A stretch of DNA of 64,000 nt from Spirochaetia bacterium (GTDB lineage Bacteria; Spirochaetota; UBA4802; UBA5550), in contig VFJS01000002.1 in the NCBI GenBank assembly GCA_009885955.1, positions 186,001 to 250,000 of the forward strand, in the 5' to 3' direction. Position numbers and translations under genes: made by a program. The notes below the pieces were generated by a model that saw only the letters and a program-made list of their open reading frames with translations, did no database searches and was not told the origin of the DNA. Of the stretch, positions 1 to 9,806 are shown piece by piece (position 1 is the first letter of the stretch; the number at the start of each line of letters is the position of its first letter).

Positions 1-419
1 CCACTGACGAGTTTACCGGTGGCAACTTCCACAGCCTTGATCGTCACCGTAATATTGCCCGAACTCCCCGATACCGATCCGAGGATAAGTACATCGGCCT
101 TTGCGATTTTCCCGACCCTTTCTATGCCGCCGGTATCGACAAGGCCTGTCTGCTCAAGGGTGAGTTCATTTACAATCTGGCCCAGTTGGGTCCTTTCAAC
201 GAGGCGTATTTCCTTCAAACTTGCCATTGACGATGAAATTGTTTCAGGCAGTGATTTCGCGTATTGCGCTATATTTGGATCGCCGTAGCTTGCAAAGTTC
301 ATAACAGCAACGATAGTTTTTTTTATCTCTTTGCCGTCTTTTGTTGTTTTCTGAGCCATTATTGCTGTTGAAAATAACATAATTCCAATAACAGCAGCAG
401 CCAGAGTTAATCTTCTCAT
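1..419 (-). CDS. CsgG/FlgO-type exported protein, 3' end cut by window edge
   Basis: Seen: an open frame of 139 codons runs from ATG at 419 to base 1 without a stop, preceded by GGAGG at 424-428. The first 22 residues are a typical signal peptide (two Arg, a hydrophobic core, then AIMA before QK). There is no lipobox Cys, so it is probably periplasmic and not a lipoprotein. Residues about 60-135 carry the CsgG-like signature VERTQLGQIVNEL, followed by LEQTGLVD, GKIAKADVLILGSV and VEVATGKLV. Known: this fold occurs in the curli secretion protein CsgG and in FlgO/LpoB-like envelope proteins. Inference: an envelope protein of unknown precise role. It is divergent from aspS. The remaining length and any C-terminal domain lie outside the window. 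Confidence 0.8.
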   Translation of the reverse strand, partial: MRRLTLAAAVIGIMLFSTAIMAQKTTKDGKEIKKTIVAVMNFASYGDPNIAQYAKSLPETISSSMASLKEIRLVERTQLGQIVNELTLEQTGLVDTGGIERVGKIAKADVLILGSVSGSSGNITVTIKAVEVATGKLVS

Positions 420-622
420 AGAGCCTCCATGGTTTAAATATTTCATAAACAAATTTATATTAAATTAGTCAAATTGTCAAACAATATTGCAAATAATGCA
501 AATCTCATTATTTGATAAATTAATATATATAAATTAACATATATGATTGATTTTTTCCTCTTGACAAATATTACCGTTCAAAAAAACTCCATTATTTATA
601 TCAAAACAATGCGAGGATTTGG

Positions 623-2398
623 ATGTTCAAAGAGAAAACTTACTGTGGTGAAATTATAATGGATGGACAATCCAAAGAAGTTTCACTGGCCGGCTGGGTT
701 GACAGAAAAAGGGACCTTGGAGGTATCATATTCATAGAACTCCGTGATATAACCGGAATAGTGCAGGTTGTTTTTGATTCTTCAAAATCCGCAGAAAATG
801 CTAAAATCGCCGATGCGGCAAAAAGCGAATACATTATATATGTGAAGGGCACTGTCAGAAAAAGATCAGCTGATACCATCAATCCCAACCTCCCGACAGG
901 CGATATCGAAGTAGAAGCCCATTATATCGAAATTTTGAATAAATCCCTTGTCCCGCCATTTCCCATTGATATACGGGATAACATCAGCGAAGAAGTCAGT
1001 CTTAAATTCAGATATCTTGACATGAGAAGGGTGACGTTGAGAGATGCTATTATTAAAAGACACCTGCTCATGCAGGCAATAAGGAAGTACCTTGTTGAAA
1101 ATAGATTTCATGAAATAGAAACCCCCTTTCTCAACAAGTCAACTCCCGAAGGGGCAAGGGATTTCATTGTACCAAGCAGGCTGAGCAAAGGGGAATTTTA
1201 TGCGCTTCCCCAGTCGCCCCAGCTCTTTAAGCAGATCCTCATGGTGGCGGGTTTCGACAGGTATTTCCAGATTGTCAAATGCTTCAGGGACGAAGATCTG
1301 AGAAATGACCGGCAGCCCGAATTTACCCAGGTGGACATGGAACTCTCATTTGTCACACCTGACATGATAATAGAAATAATTGAAGGCCTTCTAAAAATAG
1401 CCGTGAAGGAAATTACCGGCTTAGATGCGGCAACACCCTTTAAAAGAATAAGCTACACCGAAGCCATGTCAAAATACGGATGCGATGCGCCTGACACAAG
1501 GACCGATGTTGAACTTGTGGAGTGCAGTGATATATTCAGAGATTCGGAATTCAATGTTTTCAAGTCGGCCCTGGCAAAGGGCGGTATCATCAAGGGGCTG
1601 GCCGTGCAGGACAATGGCAGAATTTCCAGGAAGATGATCGATGATTATACGGCCCATGTCAGGGTATATGGAGCAAAGGGGTTTCCCATGTTCAAGTATA
1701 ACAATGGGGTACTTGAAGGGGGTATTTCAAAGTTTATAAGTGAAAAGGAAAAAAATGAAATTGTGCAGAGGTTCAGGCTTACGGGCCAGGCGCTCATCTT
1801 TTTTTCCGTGGATGATGAAAATATTGTGAATAATACCCTGTCACACATGAGGATTAAAATTGCAGAGGATGCCGGACTCCTGGACAGGGATAAATTCTGC
1901 TTTCTGTGGGTCACTGAATTTCCCCTGTTTGAGTATGACCAGACGAATAAAAGGTTCCAGTCAAAGCATCACCCGTTTACCGCCCCTGTCCAGGGGGATA
2001 TTGAAAAACTCGGTAATATGACAATTAAGAATGTTGATGAAATAAAATCACAGGCCTATGATATAGTACTGAATGGTACTGAAATTGGAGGCGGGTCCAT
2101 TCGTATTAATACCACTGAGCTCCAGAGCAGGATATTTTCCATCCTTGGCATTTCGGAAGAGGAGGCCCGGGAAAAATTCTCATTTCTCCTGGAAGCCCTT
2201 AAATACGGCGCCCCTCCGCATGGCGGGATTGCCCTGGGCCTGGACAGGATCCTTATGATTCTGTTAAAGAGGAACTCCATTCGCGATGTCATTGCCTTTC
2301 CGAAGACCCAGAGCGGGCAATGTCTCATGAGCAATGCCCCGTCCGGGGTAACCGATGAACAGCTCAAGGAACTTTCCATTAAGGTAATCACAAAATAG
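623..2398 (+). CDS. aspS: Aspartate--tRNA ligase
   Basis: Charges tRNA-Asp with aspartate in the cytoplasm. The 591 residues match the bacterial-type enzyme: an N-terminal OB-fold anticodon-binding domain (about 1-105), a class II catalytic core with motif 2 FRDEDLRNDRQPEF near residue 219, a bacterial GAD insertion (about 290-415), motif 3 GLDRILMILL near 540, and the AspRS-specific tail FPKTQSGQCLM. ATG 623 is preceded by GAGG at 613-616. A TTGACA lies at 561-566 but no well-spaced -10 follows it. It is first in a plus-strand run with phoH only one base downstream. A separate asnS at 32632 suggests this AspRS need not be the non-discriminating kind, though that is inference. Confidence 0.97.
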   Translation: MFKEKTYCGEIIMDGQSKEVSLAGWVDRKRDLGGIIFIELRDITGIVQVVFDSSKSAENAKIADAAKSEYIIYVKGTVRKRSADTINPNLPTGDIEVEAHYIEILNKSLVPPFPIDIRDNISEEVSLKFRYLDMRRVTLRDAIIKRHLLMQAIRKYLVENRFHEIETPFLNKSTPEGARDFIVPSRLSKGEFYALPQSPQLFKQILMVAGFDRYFQIVKCFRDEDLRNDRQPEFTQVDMELSFVTPDMIIEIIEGLLKIAVKEITGLDAATPFKRISYTEAMSKYGCDAPDTRTDVELVECSDIFRDSEFNVFKSALAKGGIIKGLAVQDNGRISRKMIDDYTAHVRVYGAKGFPMFKYNNGVLEGGISKFISEKEKNEIVQRFRLTGQALIFFSVDDENIVNNTLSHMRIKIAEDAGLLDRDKFCFLWVTEFPLFEYDQTNKRFQSKHHPFTAPVQGDIEKLGNMTIKNVDEIKSQAYDIVLNGTEIGGGSIRINTTELQSRIFSILGISEEEAREKFSFLLEALKYGAPPHGGIALGLDRILMILLKRNSIRDVIAFPKTQSGQCLMSNAPSGVTDEQLKELSIKVITK

Positions 2399-2399
2399 C

Positions 2400-3368
2400 A
2401 TGGTAGAGAGCAAATTCGAAATTGACGATATGTCAATTTTCAGGAAAATATGCGGAAGCAACGATAAAAACTTAAAGAAGATTGAGAAGATCCTCGGCAT
2501 ACATATTATTCCCCGGGGAAACACACTCCTCATTAAAGCCGAAAAATCAAAAAATGATATAGCTGCTGAACTCCTGCATCTTATGAGTGATTTTCTGCAC
2601 ATGAATAACAGTACCTATGAATTTGACGAATTCGACATAAAATATCTGACTGATTCAATCAGCGCCGGTGTAAAAGTTAAGCCCGATGATATAAAAAAAC
2701 TGAGAATCACAATCTCCGATACCGGCAAGACTGTTGTTCCGAAAACATATAACCAGGCAAGATATATTACACTGATCCATGATAACCCTATCACTTTCAG
2801 CACTGGCCCCGCCGGGACAGGCAAGACATATCTGTCCGTTGTAGTCGCAGTGGATTATCTCCAGAAGGGAAAAGTTGACAGGATTATTCTTACAAGGCCG
2901 GCCGTAGAAGCAGGGGAAAGCCTGGGGTTTCTTCCAGGCGATCTGAAACAGAAGATCAATCCATACCTGAGGCCCCTGTATGACGGGTTGTTTGATGTAC
3001 TTTCATTTGAAAAAGTCAATAAACTTATGGAAAAGGAGATCATTGAAATCGCGCCAATAGCATATATGAGGGGAAGGACATTGAGCAACGCTTTTATTAT
3101 CATGGATGAAGCACAGAATACCTCCAGGACCCAGATGAAAATGTTTCTCACCAGGCTCGGCAACAATTCAAAGATGGTGGTAACCGGCGACATTACTCAG
3201 ATAGACCTGGATAAGCCGAGGGAATCGGGCCTTCTTCATGCCATCAAGATCCTTAAAAATGTCAGGGAAATCGGGTTTATCACATTTATGAAAAGTGACA
3301 TATCAAGGCACCCGATCGTTGAAAAAATTGTTGGCGCCTATGAATCCAAGCATGATCCGGAAAATTAA
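2400..3368 (+). CDS. phoH: PhoH-like ATPase
   Basis: A 322-residue PhoH/YbeZ-type P-loop ATPase. Residues 1-110 form the family's N-terminal region. Walker A GPAGTGKT is near residue 135, the conserved RPAVEAGESLGFLPGD follows, and the Walker B-like DEAQNT is near 236, then GDITQIDL. Known: in many bacteria phoH sits beside ybeY and acts with it in RNA or ribosome metabolism. Here the two are separated only by the 7TM-HD gene. It starts one base after aspS and ends three bases before the next gene, so co-transcription is very likely. The exact RNA role is unsettled for the family. Confidence 0.93.
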   Translation: MVESKFEIDDMSIFRKICGSNDKNLKKIEKILGIHIIPRGNTLLIKAEKSKNDIAAELLHLMSDFLHMNNSTYEFDEFDIKYLTDSISAGVKVKPDDIKKLRITISDTGKTVVPKTYNQARYITLIHDNPITFSTGPAGTGKTYLSVVVAVDYLQKGKVDRIILTRPAVEAGESLGFLPGDLKQKINPYLRPLYDGLFDVLSFEKVNKLMEKEIIEIAPIAYMRGRTLSNAFIIMDEAQNTSRTQMKMFLTRLGNNSKMVVTGDITQIDLDKPRESGLLHAIKILKNVREIGFITFMKSDISRHPIVEKIVGAYESKHDPEN

Positions 3369-3371
3369 AGA

Positions 3372-5657
3372 ATGAAATCATTTCCCCATATCATACGCAA
3401 CAGCATTAGGCATATTTATGATGACAGGAATATCAGGTTTTCCATTGTTCTGATGTTTATCATCATAGCCGTAGCTACTCAGCTTCTTTCTATTAATACT
3501 ATAGGTACGGCCTATGAATATAAACTGGGTGAGATCGCCAGGGAGGATATCAGGGTATATAATGATATTCATTATATAAATGAATCGGAAACAGAGATGG
3601 AAAAAAAAAGAGCCGCAGATTCTGTCCCGCTTGTTTTTGACAAGGATGCCTCTGTTCTTCTTGAAAAATTAAAAATTGTAGGGATGTTATTCGCCCATGT
3701 AAAGAAAACCATCGAAGATAATCCGCCCATTGGCACCGATGACATGACTTTTCAGCTTTTTTCATTAAAAAAAAGCCTGCCCCAGTATCTGCAATACAGC
3801 GATAATGTTCTCCTTGAACTTTTAAAATATCAGAACAAAGACGAGCTTCAAAAATCAATATATAATATCCTGATTTATATTTATGATAATAATGAGATGG
3901 GAATTGTTGACAAGGAATTTCAAAATCCCTATGAAAGGAACACCAATATAACAATCAGAATCATTATTAATAATGATATTGAAAATAAAAATGAAATCTC
4001 CAAAAATAAATTTAACTTTATAACACTTGAATCCCTTGCAGGGAAACTGTACAATATCTGCTATTCCACGAATCCTAATCTTCCGGTAAAAACATTGAAT
4101 GCGGTTATTACACTGACCTCGGCAAATTTAACCCCGAACATCTCATTCAACCCTGAAGAAACAAAAAGGCGGATAAACGAAAAGATCATAAGCGTCAAAG
4201 CTGTCATGGGAATGTTAAAAAAAGGTCAGAGCATCGTCAGGGAAGGTGATACAATCACAACGGAAATACAGAATAAAATCAATGTCCTTAACCAAAGCGC
4301 TGAAAAATCAAATATATTCTATCTCGCAGGGGTCTTTCTTCTCCACGTTATTTTTTTTATGATTTTCGGATTTTTCATCATTAAATTCAAGTCCATCTTC
4401 ATTGTTGACAGAGAAACTTCCATCATTATTTTTTCACTTATTCTGGTATTTATTATCTATACTTTTTTTATTGCAAGGGCACAAAGCAGTTTTCTGATGG
4501 AGTTCCGGTTCCCTTTTCTCCTTCCCATATCATTCATTACCATGATTTTATCAATACTGTATAATATTTATCTTGGGATTCTCGTCGGCATCTACCTGAT
4601 TTTTTTTACGGCCGTTATGACCGGAGGCGATTTTGTTGTAATCATCCTGGCATTCAGTTCTGCAATACTTGGTGTTCTTGTAGGCGGTGATATTGAAAAG
4701 AGAACCGATGTACTCAGGGGTGGGGTGATCATAGGTTTAATCAACAGCCTGATAATTTTTTCAGTCGGCATGATGAAAGGCCTTTTCATGACAGATTTGA
4801 TAAAATATATTCACATTCCTTTCGCAAGCGGCATCATTAATTCCATTCTTGTACTCGGTATATTCCCGTTATATGAAAGTGTATTTGGAATTACTACAAA
4901 GTTCAAACTTTATGAATTGTCCGATCTCAATGCCGATATATTTAAAATGATGCTTGTCCAGGCTCCGGGCACCTATAATCACTCCCTGATTGTTTCAATC
5001 ATGTCGGAAACGGCCTGCAATGACATAAAGGCGAACCATCTGCTGGCAAGGGTAGGGGCATATTACCATGATATAGGTAAAATTGAGGATTCAGGCATTT
5101 ATATAGAAAACAAGCTTACCGATCCGAGATCGGAGAGAATGAATACCAAGGAATACTCAATGCAGATAATATCTCATGTTGAAAAGGGAGTTGCCCTGGC
5201 AAAGAAAAACAAGCTGCCGGATACAGTGATAAAATTTATTCGTGAACATCACGGTACATCGCTTACAACTTTTTTTTATCATCAGGCTCTTGAAAATGCT
5301 GATAAATCGGAACATCCCGAAGAAGTCAGCAGGGCTGATTACCAGTACCCCGGGCCCAAGCCCCATAGCAAGGAAACGGCTGTTGTTATGCTCGCTGATG
5401 CTGTTGAAGCAGCATCAAGATCTCTGCACAAGCCCACCATGGCATCAATGGAAGAGCTGGTAAAAAAAATTATTTTCAATAAACTGAATGAAGGTGAGAT
5501 GGAGTCATCAGAACTGTCCATGTCGGAATTGAAACTGATTGAGAAGGCCTTTTTAAAGATTCTCACCGGTATTTTCCATACAAGGATAGAATATCCTGAA
5601 CTGGACAATGTAAGAGAGCTTGAAAAGAAAGTATTTGAGAATGGAAAAAAAAGTTAA
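3372..5657 (+). CDS. 7TM-HD membrane phosphodiesterase, PgpH-like (probable c-di-AMP hydrolase)
   Basis: A 761-residue inner-membrane protein of the 7TMR-HD family. Seen: one N-terminal membrane segment (about 20-42), a large extracytoplasmic 7TMR-HDED-like domain (about 45-310), a block of six to seven membrane helices (about 315-505), and a cytoplasmic HD domain (about 525-740). The HD domain has YNHSLIVSIMSE and the HD doublet in YYHDIGKIE near residue 565, followed by EHHGT. Known: the Listeria relative PgpH hydrolyses cyclic di-AMP. The assignment of substrate here is by family. The gene order phoH, 7TM-HD, ybeY is common in bacteria. No c-di-AMP cyclase gene is in the window. Confidence 0.88.
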   Translation: MKSFPHIIRNSIRHIYDDRNIRFSIVLMFIIIAVATQLLSINTIGTAYEYKLGEIAREDIRVYNDIHYINESETEMEKKRAADSVPLVFDKDASVLLEKLKIVGMLFAHVKKTIEDNPPIGTDDMTFQLFSLKKSLPQYLQYSDNVLLELLKYQNKDELQKSIYNILIYIYDNNEMGIVDKEFQNPYERNTNITIRIIINNDIENKNEISKNKFNFITLESLAGKLYNICYSTNPNLPVKTLNAVITLTSANLTPNISFNPEETKRRINEKIISVKAVMGMLKKGQSIVREGDTITTEIQNKINVLNQSAEKSNIFYLAGVFLLHVIFFMIFGFFIIKFKSIFIVDRETSIIIFSLILVFIIYTFFIARAQSSFLMEFRFPFLLPISFITMILSILYNIYLGILVGIYLIFFTAVMTGGDFVVIILAFSSAILGVLVGGDIEKRTDVLRGGVIIGLINSLIIFSVGMMKGLFMTDLIKYIHIPFASGIINSILVLGIFPLYESVFGITTKFKLYELSDLNADIFKMMLVQAPGTYNHSLIVSIMSETACNDIKANHLLARVGAYYHDIGKIEDSGIYIENKLTDPRSERMNTKEYSMQIISHVEKGVALAKKNKLPDTVIKFIREHHGTSLTTFFYHQALENADKSEHPEEVSRADYQYPGPKPHSKETAVVMLADAVEAASRSLHKPTMASMEELVKKIIFNKLNEGEMESSELSMSELKLIEKAFLKILTGIFHTRIEYPELDNVRELEKKVFENGKKS

Positions 5658-6150
5658 TTCTGATAAAGGCAGATTGAAAATTTCAATGAAGGTTGAGGTA
5701 TTCACAGAAGGTGCGGCCAGACTTCCTTGCAGGAAAATTTCAAAAAAAATTCTTAATAGAATCGCACTTGATGTTGCTGAATATCTGGGGCTAACAGGAA
5801 AGATAATCACTCTCATTGTCACAGATAACCAGTATATGCAGGAGATAAATAGAAAATACAGGAATAAAAATCATCCAACTGATGTCATAAGCTTCGCTTA
5901 TATGGAAAATCCCTTTCCCGCGACAGGCATCGGACTGGAAAATATGGGTGATATATATATATCGATAGAAAAAGCAATAACGCAGGCTGATGAGAAATGT
6001 ATTACGCTGCCGGAGGAAATAAAAGTCCTCCTGGTTCATGGGATTCTTCATCTGGCTGGCTATGACCATGAAAAATCAGAATCAAAATCCGTTTTGATGA
6101 AACGGACTGAGAAAAAAATATTAAGTTACATTAACAGTAAACAATACTGA
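5641..6150 (+). CDS. ybeY: Endoribonuclease YbeY (16S rRNA maturation)
   Basis: A metal-dependent single-strand RNase involved in 16S rRNA 3' processing and ribosome quality control. The family zinc motif HGILHLAGYDHE (HxxxHxxxxxH) is near residues 132-143, and NPTDVISF-like NHPTDVISFAY precedes it. I chose ATG 5641, giving 169 residues and a 17-base overlap with the preceding gene. An in-frame TTG at 5620 and an ATG at 5686 are alternatives, and none has a strong Shine-Dalgarno. Translation is probably coupled to the 7TM-HD gene. Family length is usually 150-180, so all three starts are possible. Confidence 0.93.
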   Translation: MEKKVNSDKGRLKISMKVEVFTEGAARLPCRKISKKILNRIALDVAEYLGLTGKIITLIVTDNQYMQEINRKYRNKNHPTDVISFAYMENPFPATGIGLENMGDIYISIEKAITQADEKCITLPEEIKVLLVHGILHLAGYDHEKSESKSVLMKRTEKKILSYINSKQY

Positions 6151-6174
6151 ATAATTTTTTTACGGCAGAGTTTA

Positions 6175-7599
6175 TTGAAAAAGAGTAAAAAAGAATCTGA
6201 TATTTTCAGGAAAACCAGGGATTTTATCCTCAAAAACAATCTTGTATCCTGTAATGACAGGATCCTCCTTTCGCTATCTGCAGGCAAGGATTCCATGGCA
6301 ATGCTCCATCTTTTCTCCCGTCTGTCAGGCGAATGTAACCTTGATATCGGCATATTCCATCTTAATCATCTGACAAGAGAAAGGGAATCAGACCTTGATG
6401 AGGAGTTTATCGCAGGCATAGCGGCAGGCCTGGGATTCAGATTTTTTGGAGAGCAGTATGATTTCAAAAAACATAACGACAAGGGAAAATCTTTTCAGGA
6501 GCATGCAAGGGAGATAAGGTATGCTCTTCTGACAAATTATGCAGGAACATACGGTTACAGCAAGACTGCCACCGCGCACAATTATGATGATAACGTAGAA
6601 ACAGTACTGATGAGGATTTTTACAGGAACCGGTATGAACGGATTAATGGGAATACCGGTTTCCAGTAACGGGATTATCCGCCCTATATTATGCCTGGCCG
6701 CTCATGAAATTATATATTATCTTGAAGAGAATAATCTTAAATGGCGCGAAGACCTTTCAAACACCGACAACAAATATCAGCGCAATTATACACGAAATAT
6801 AATCATCCCTGCAATAAAGAAACAATTTCCATCGTTCCATAAAAACATTGCCAATGTATCAATTCATGCCATGGAATCGTCTGTTGTATTTGAGAGAATG
6901 TTTAATGCGTATTATTGCAGTTCGGTGACCGAGTCGGTGAATGAAGTATTAATTGATTTTGAAAAAATCCGTGATGATGAAATAATGTTAAAATACATAT
7001 TAAGCAGGGTGCTGAAAAAAAAATTCAGATCCTTGATAAGCCATGCGGTCCATGAGGAAATAATAAAGAATTTTCTTAACGGAAAATCAAATTCAATCCT
7101 CTATAAAAACAGTTATGTTATTATAGAAAAAATTTATAGAGGGAGGGGCATAATAAGGTTAAGGCCAAATCAGGAAATAGAGAGGTCAGGTCAATGGGAG
7201 TATGAATTTTCACCTGAATATTCACTAACAAAAAATATCCTCATAAAAGAGCTGGGAATTATTTTAGACGTGACGGTTTATGACAGTGATTTTTTTGAAA
7301 AAAATCAAATTAATGAAAATATTCATGTATCATTTGACAGGGGCGAAACTATAGTTATAAGAAACCGGAGGGCTGGCGACAGGATCAAGCTGGAATTCGG
7401 GACAAAAAAAATAAAGGACTTATTAATTGAAAAGAAGCTTGACAATGTTGATAAAAATAAAGTCCCTTTACTGGTTATTGGTTCTGAAATAGCTGCTTTT
7501 ATGCCTGGACTATTGGGAATACAGGGCAACAGGGTATCAATTAATCATAAAGTATCTGGAAATACTAAAAAAATAGTTGTTATGTCAAAATCAAATTAA
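6175..7599 (+). CDS. tilS: tRNA(Ile)-lysidine synthase
   Basis: Converts C34 of tRNA-Ile(CAU) to lysidine so that AUA is read as isoleucine. It is a 474-residue protein with an N-terminal N-type ATP pyrophosphatase domain. The PP-loop reads LSLSAGKDSMAM near residues 32-43, where the family usually has SGGxDS, so an Ala replaces one Gly. Downstream are HLNH, HNYDDNVETVLMR and RNIIIPAIKK. The C-terminal tRNA-binding domain shows RRAGDRIKL, KKIKDLLIEKKL and PLLVIGSEIAAFMPGL. The start is TTG 6175, because the first internal ATG lies after the PP-loop. It lies 24 bases after ybeY. It is an essential gene in most bacteria. Confidence 0.93.
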   Translation: MKKSKKESDIFRKTRDFILKNNLVSCNDRILLSLSAGKDSMAMLHLFSRLSGECNLDIGIFHLNHLTRERESDLDEEFIAGIAAGLGFRFFGEQYDFKKHNDKGKSFQEHAREIRYALLTNYAGTYGYSKTATAHNYDDNVETVLMRIFTGTGMNGLMGIPVSSNGIIRPILCLAAHEIIYYLEENNLKWREDLSNTDNKYQRNYTRNIIIPAIKKQFPSFHKNIANVSIHAMESSVVFERMFNAYYCSSVTESVNEVLIDFEKIRDDEIMLKYILSRVLKKKFRSLISHAVHEEIIKNFLNGKSNSILYKNSYVIIEKIYRGRGIIRLRPNQEIERSGQWEYEFSPEYSLTKNILIKELGIILDVTVYDSDFFEKNQINENIHVSFDRGETIVIRNRRAGDRIKLEFGTKKIKDLLIEKKLDNVDKNKVPLLVIGSEIAAFMPGLLGIQGNRVSINHKVSGNTKKIVVMSKSN

Positions 7600-7786
7600 A
7601 TTATTTACAAAAAGTGCTATAGCTTCTAATTTTGACTTATTTGACTTAATGGGGAATAAGCTGAGATAAATATATTTGATTATTGTTTTTTTTATATTAT
7701 ATTATAATCAGATTAAAATTAGATACTTCTGTGCAGCAAATAACTTATTGAATTTTATTTCATTTTATTTAAAAATTTGCAAATCT

Positions 7787-7805
7787 GGGATATTGACACT
7801 ATCCC
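7787..7805. promoter_or_regulatory. Perfect inverted repeat around TTGACA upstream of ftsH
   Basis: GGGATA at 7787-7792 and its exact reverse complement TATCCC at 7800-7805 flank a 7-base spacer. The spacer holds TTGACA (7793-7798), a perfect -35 box. The only TAATAAT-like -10 (7821) is 22 bases away, which is long for sigma-70. This may be an operator overlapping the ftsH promoter, or a chance palindrome. It is 76 bases before the ftsH start. Confidence 0.3.
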
Positions 7806-7880
7806 TTCAGGATGTCGGCCTAATAATCGTCCTCCTTATATAGTGATTTATACATGGCCTAATATTTCAGGAGTTTAAGA

Positions 7881-9797
7881 ATGAATAAAACTATCAAACA
7901 AATAGCACTGTTCCTGCTGATTGGTTTAATCATCCTGGCAATTACGCAGGTCAGCCAGAAAGGTGTGGACACCAGGATAATTAATTACAGCGACTTCATG
8001 AATAAAGTGAAGGATAAAAAAATATTTAAAGTGGTTATAGAGGATAATAAAAAAATATATGGCCTTTACCGTGATGGAAGCAGCCAGATCACTGAAAAAG
8101 CGCCCCAGGGAAAAAAAATTACCCCTGAGAATATCGATTTCTGGACAATTATCCCCTATGAAGATTCAACCCTGATCAGTACTCTTCTGAAGAGCGAAAT
8201 TATGGTTGAGGGGAAGGACAATGAAGAGAATTTTCTTTTAAAAGGTCTTATAAGCTTCCTCCCCTGGCTGCTCTTTTTCGGATTCATCTGGTTTATCATG
8301 ATTAGACAGATACAGTCAACTGGCAATAAGGCTCTTTCATTCGGAAAAAGTAAGGCAAAATTGAATGCCGAAACAAAGAATAAGATCACCTTTTCCGATG
8401 TTGCCGGTGTGGATGAAGCCAAAGAGGAGTTAAAAGAAATAATTGATTTTTTAAAAGAACCCAAGAAATTCATCAATATAGGGGCGAAAATACCCACAGG
8501 TGTTCTTCTCATGGGCCCTCCGGGCACAGGGAAGACACTTCTTGCCAGGGCGATTGCAGGGGAAGCCGACGTGCCGTTTTTTTCTATAAGCGGCTCAGAT
8601 TTTGTTGAAATGTTTGTAGGAGTAGGTGCATCAAGGGTTCGTGATCTTTTTGATCAGGGGAAAAAAAGTGCCCCCTGCATTGTTTTTATCGATGAAATAG
8701 ATGCTGTTGGAAGATTACGTGGGGCTGGCCTGGGCGGAGGGCATGACGAGAGAGAGCAGACGTTAAACCAGCTCCTGGTGGAGATGGATGGATTTGAAAC
8801 AAATGAGGGTGTAATAATAATTGCCGCGACGAACAGGCCTGATGTTCTTGACCCGGCGCTCCTGAGGCCGGGCAGGTTTGACAGGCAGGTCATTGTGGAT
8901 ATACCTGATATCCGCGGCAGGGAAAAAATCCTTGCCGTTCATTCTAAAAAAATACCATTATCACGGGATGTGGATCTTAAAGTTATCGCAAGGGGAACCC
9001 CGGGATTTACCGGAGCTGATCTTGCCAATCTGGTCAATGAGGCTGCTCTTCTTGCTGCAAGATACAACAAGAAGAGGGTGTCCATGCCTGATATGGAGAT
9101 GGCCAAGGACAAGGTACTCATGGGACCGGAGAGAAGGTCCATGCTGATTTCCGATGAGGAGAAAGAGATTATTGCATACCATGAGGCCGGCCATACCATT
9201 ATAGGCATGACAACGGGTTCAGATCCGATCCATAAGGTCACAATCATTCCGAGAGGGAGAGCGCTGGGATTGACCATGCAGCTTCCCAAAGAGGATAAGC
9301 ATATATATTCAAAGAATCATTGGGTCAACCAGATTAAAATTCTCATGGGAGGCTATCTGGCTGAAAAGCTGAAGTTCAATGAGTTGACAACAGGTTCAGG
9401 CAACGATCTCGAAAGGGCATCGGCAATTGCAAGAAAAATGGTGTGTGAATGGGGGATGAGCGAAAAACTTGGGCCCATAACCTACGGCAAAACCAATGAA
9501 CCAATTTTCCTTGGAAGGGAAATTTCACAGCACAGGGACTTCAGTGAATCCACTGCCAAAATAATCGATGAAGAAGTAAATCTTATAATCACCACCTGTT
9601 TAAATCAGGCTAAATTGAAATTAGATGAGAATGTAGATAAATTCAATATTATAGCAAAATATCTTATTGAAAGAGAATCTCTGAATTCAGAAGAGATGAA
9701 AATGATTATGAACGGCGAAAATCTCCCGCCCGTTAATGACGGCAGTAAAGGAAAAAATCATAAAGCAATTAATGAGGAAGAGACTGTAATTCAATAG
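7881..9797 (+). CDS. ftsH: ATP-dependent zinc metalloprotease FtsH
   Basis: A membrane-anchored AAA+ protease that degrades misfolded membrane proteins and selected regulators. It has 638 residues: membrane helix 1 (about 6-24), a periplasmic domain, helix 2 (about 122-142), and the AAA domain. The AAA domain has Walker A GPPGTGKT near 211, Walker B FIDEID near 268, and the second region of homology [20 protein letters not shown]. The zinc site HEAGH is near 434, with the third ligand Asp in GSGNDLERA near 510. ATG 7881 has AGGAG just upstream. It follows tilS after a 281-base AT-rich gap that probably holds its own promoter. The tilS-ftsH order is widespread in bacteria. Confidence 0.97.
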   Translation: MNKTIKQIALFLLIGLIILAITQVSQKGVDTRIINYSDFMNKVKDKKIFKVVIEDNKKIYGLYRDGSSQITEKAPQGKKITPENIDFWTIIPYEDSTLISTLLKSEIMVEGKDNEENFLLKGLISFLPWLLFFGFIWFIMIRQIQSTGNKALSFGKSKAKLNAETKNKITFSDVAGVDEAKEELKEIIDFLKEPKKFINIGAKIPTGVLLMGPPGTGKTLLARAIAGEADVPFFSISGSDFVEMFVGVGASRVRDLFDQGKKSAPCIVFIDEIDAVGRLRGAGLGGGHDEREQTLNQLLVEMDGFETNEGVIIIAATNRPDVLDPALLRPGRFDRQVIVDIPDIRGREKILAVHSKKIPLSRDVDLKVIARGTPGFTGADLANLVNEAALLAARYNKKRVSMPDMEMAKDKVLMGPERRSMLISDEEKEIIAYHEAGHTIIGMTTGSDPIHKVTIIPRGRALGLTMQLPKEDKHIYSKNHWVNQIKILMGGYLAEKLKFNELTTGSGNDLERASAIARKMVCEWGMSEKLGPITYGKTNEPIFLGREISQHRDFSESTAKIIDEEVNLIITTCLNQAKLKLDENVDKFNIIAKYLIERESLNSEEMKMIMNGENLPPVNDGSKGKNHKAINEEETVIQ

Positions 9798-9806
9798 ATA
9801 AAAATT

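Noticed and set aside
561-596. Promoter for aspS from TTGACA at 561
   Set aside because: The nearest -10-like sequences are 23 or more bases away, outside the usual spacing.
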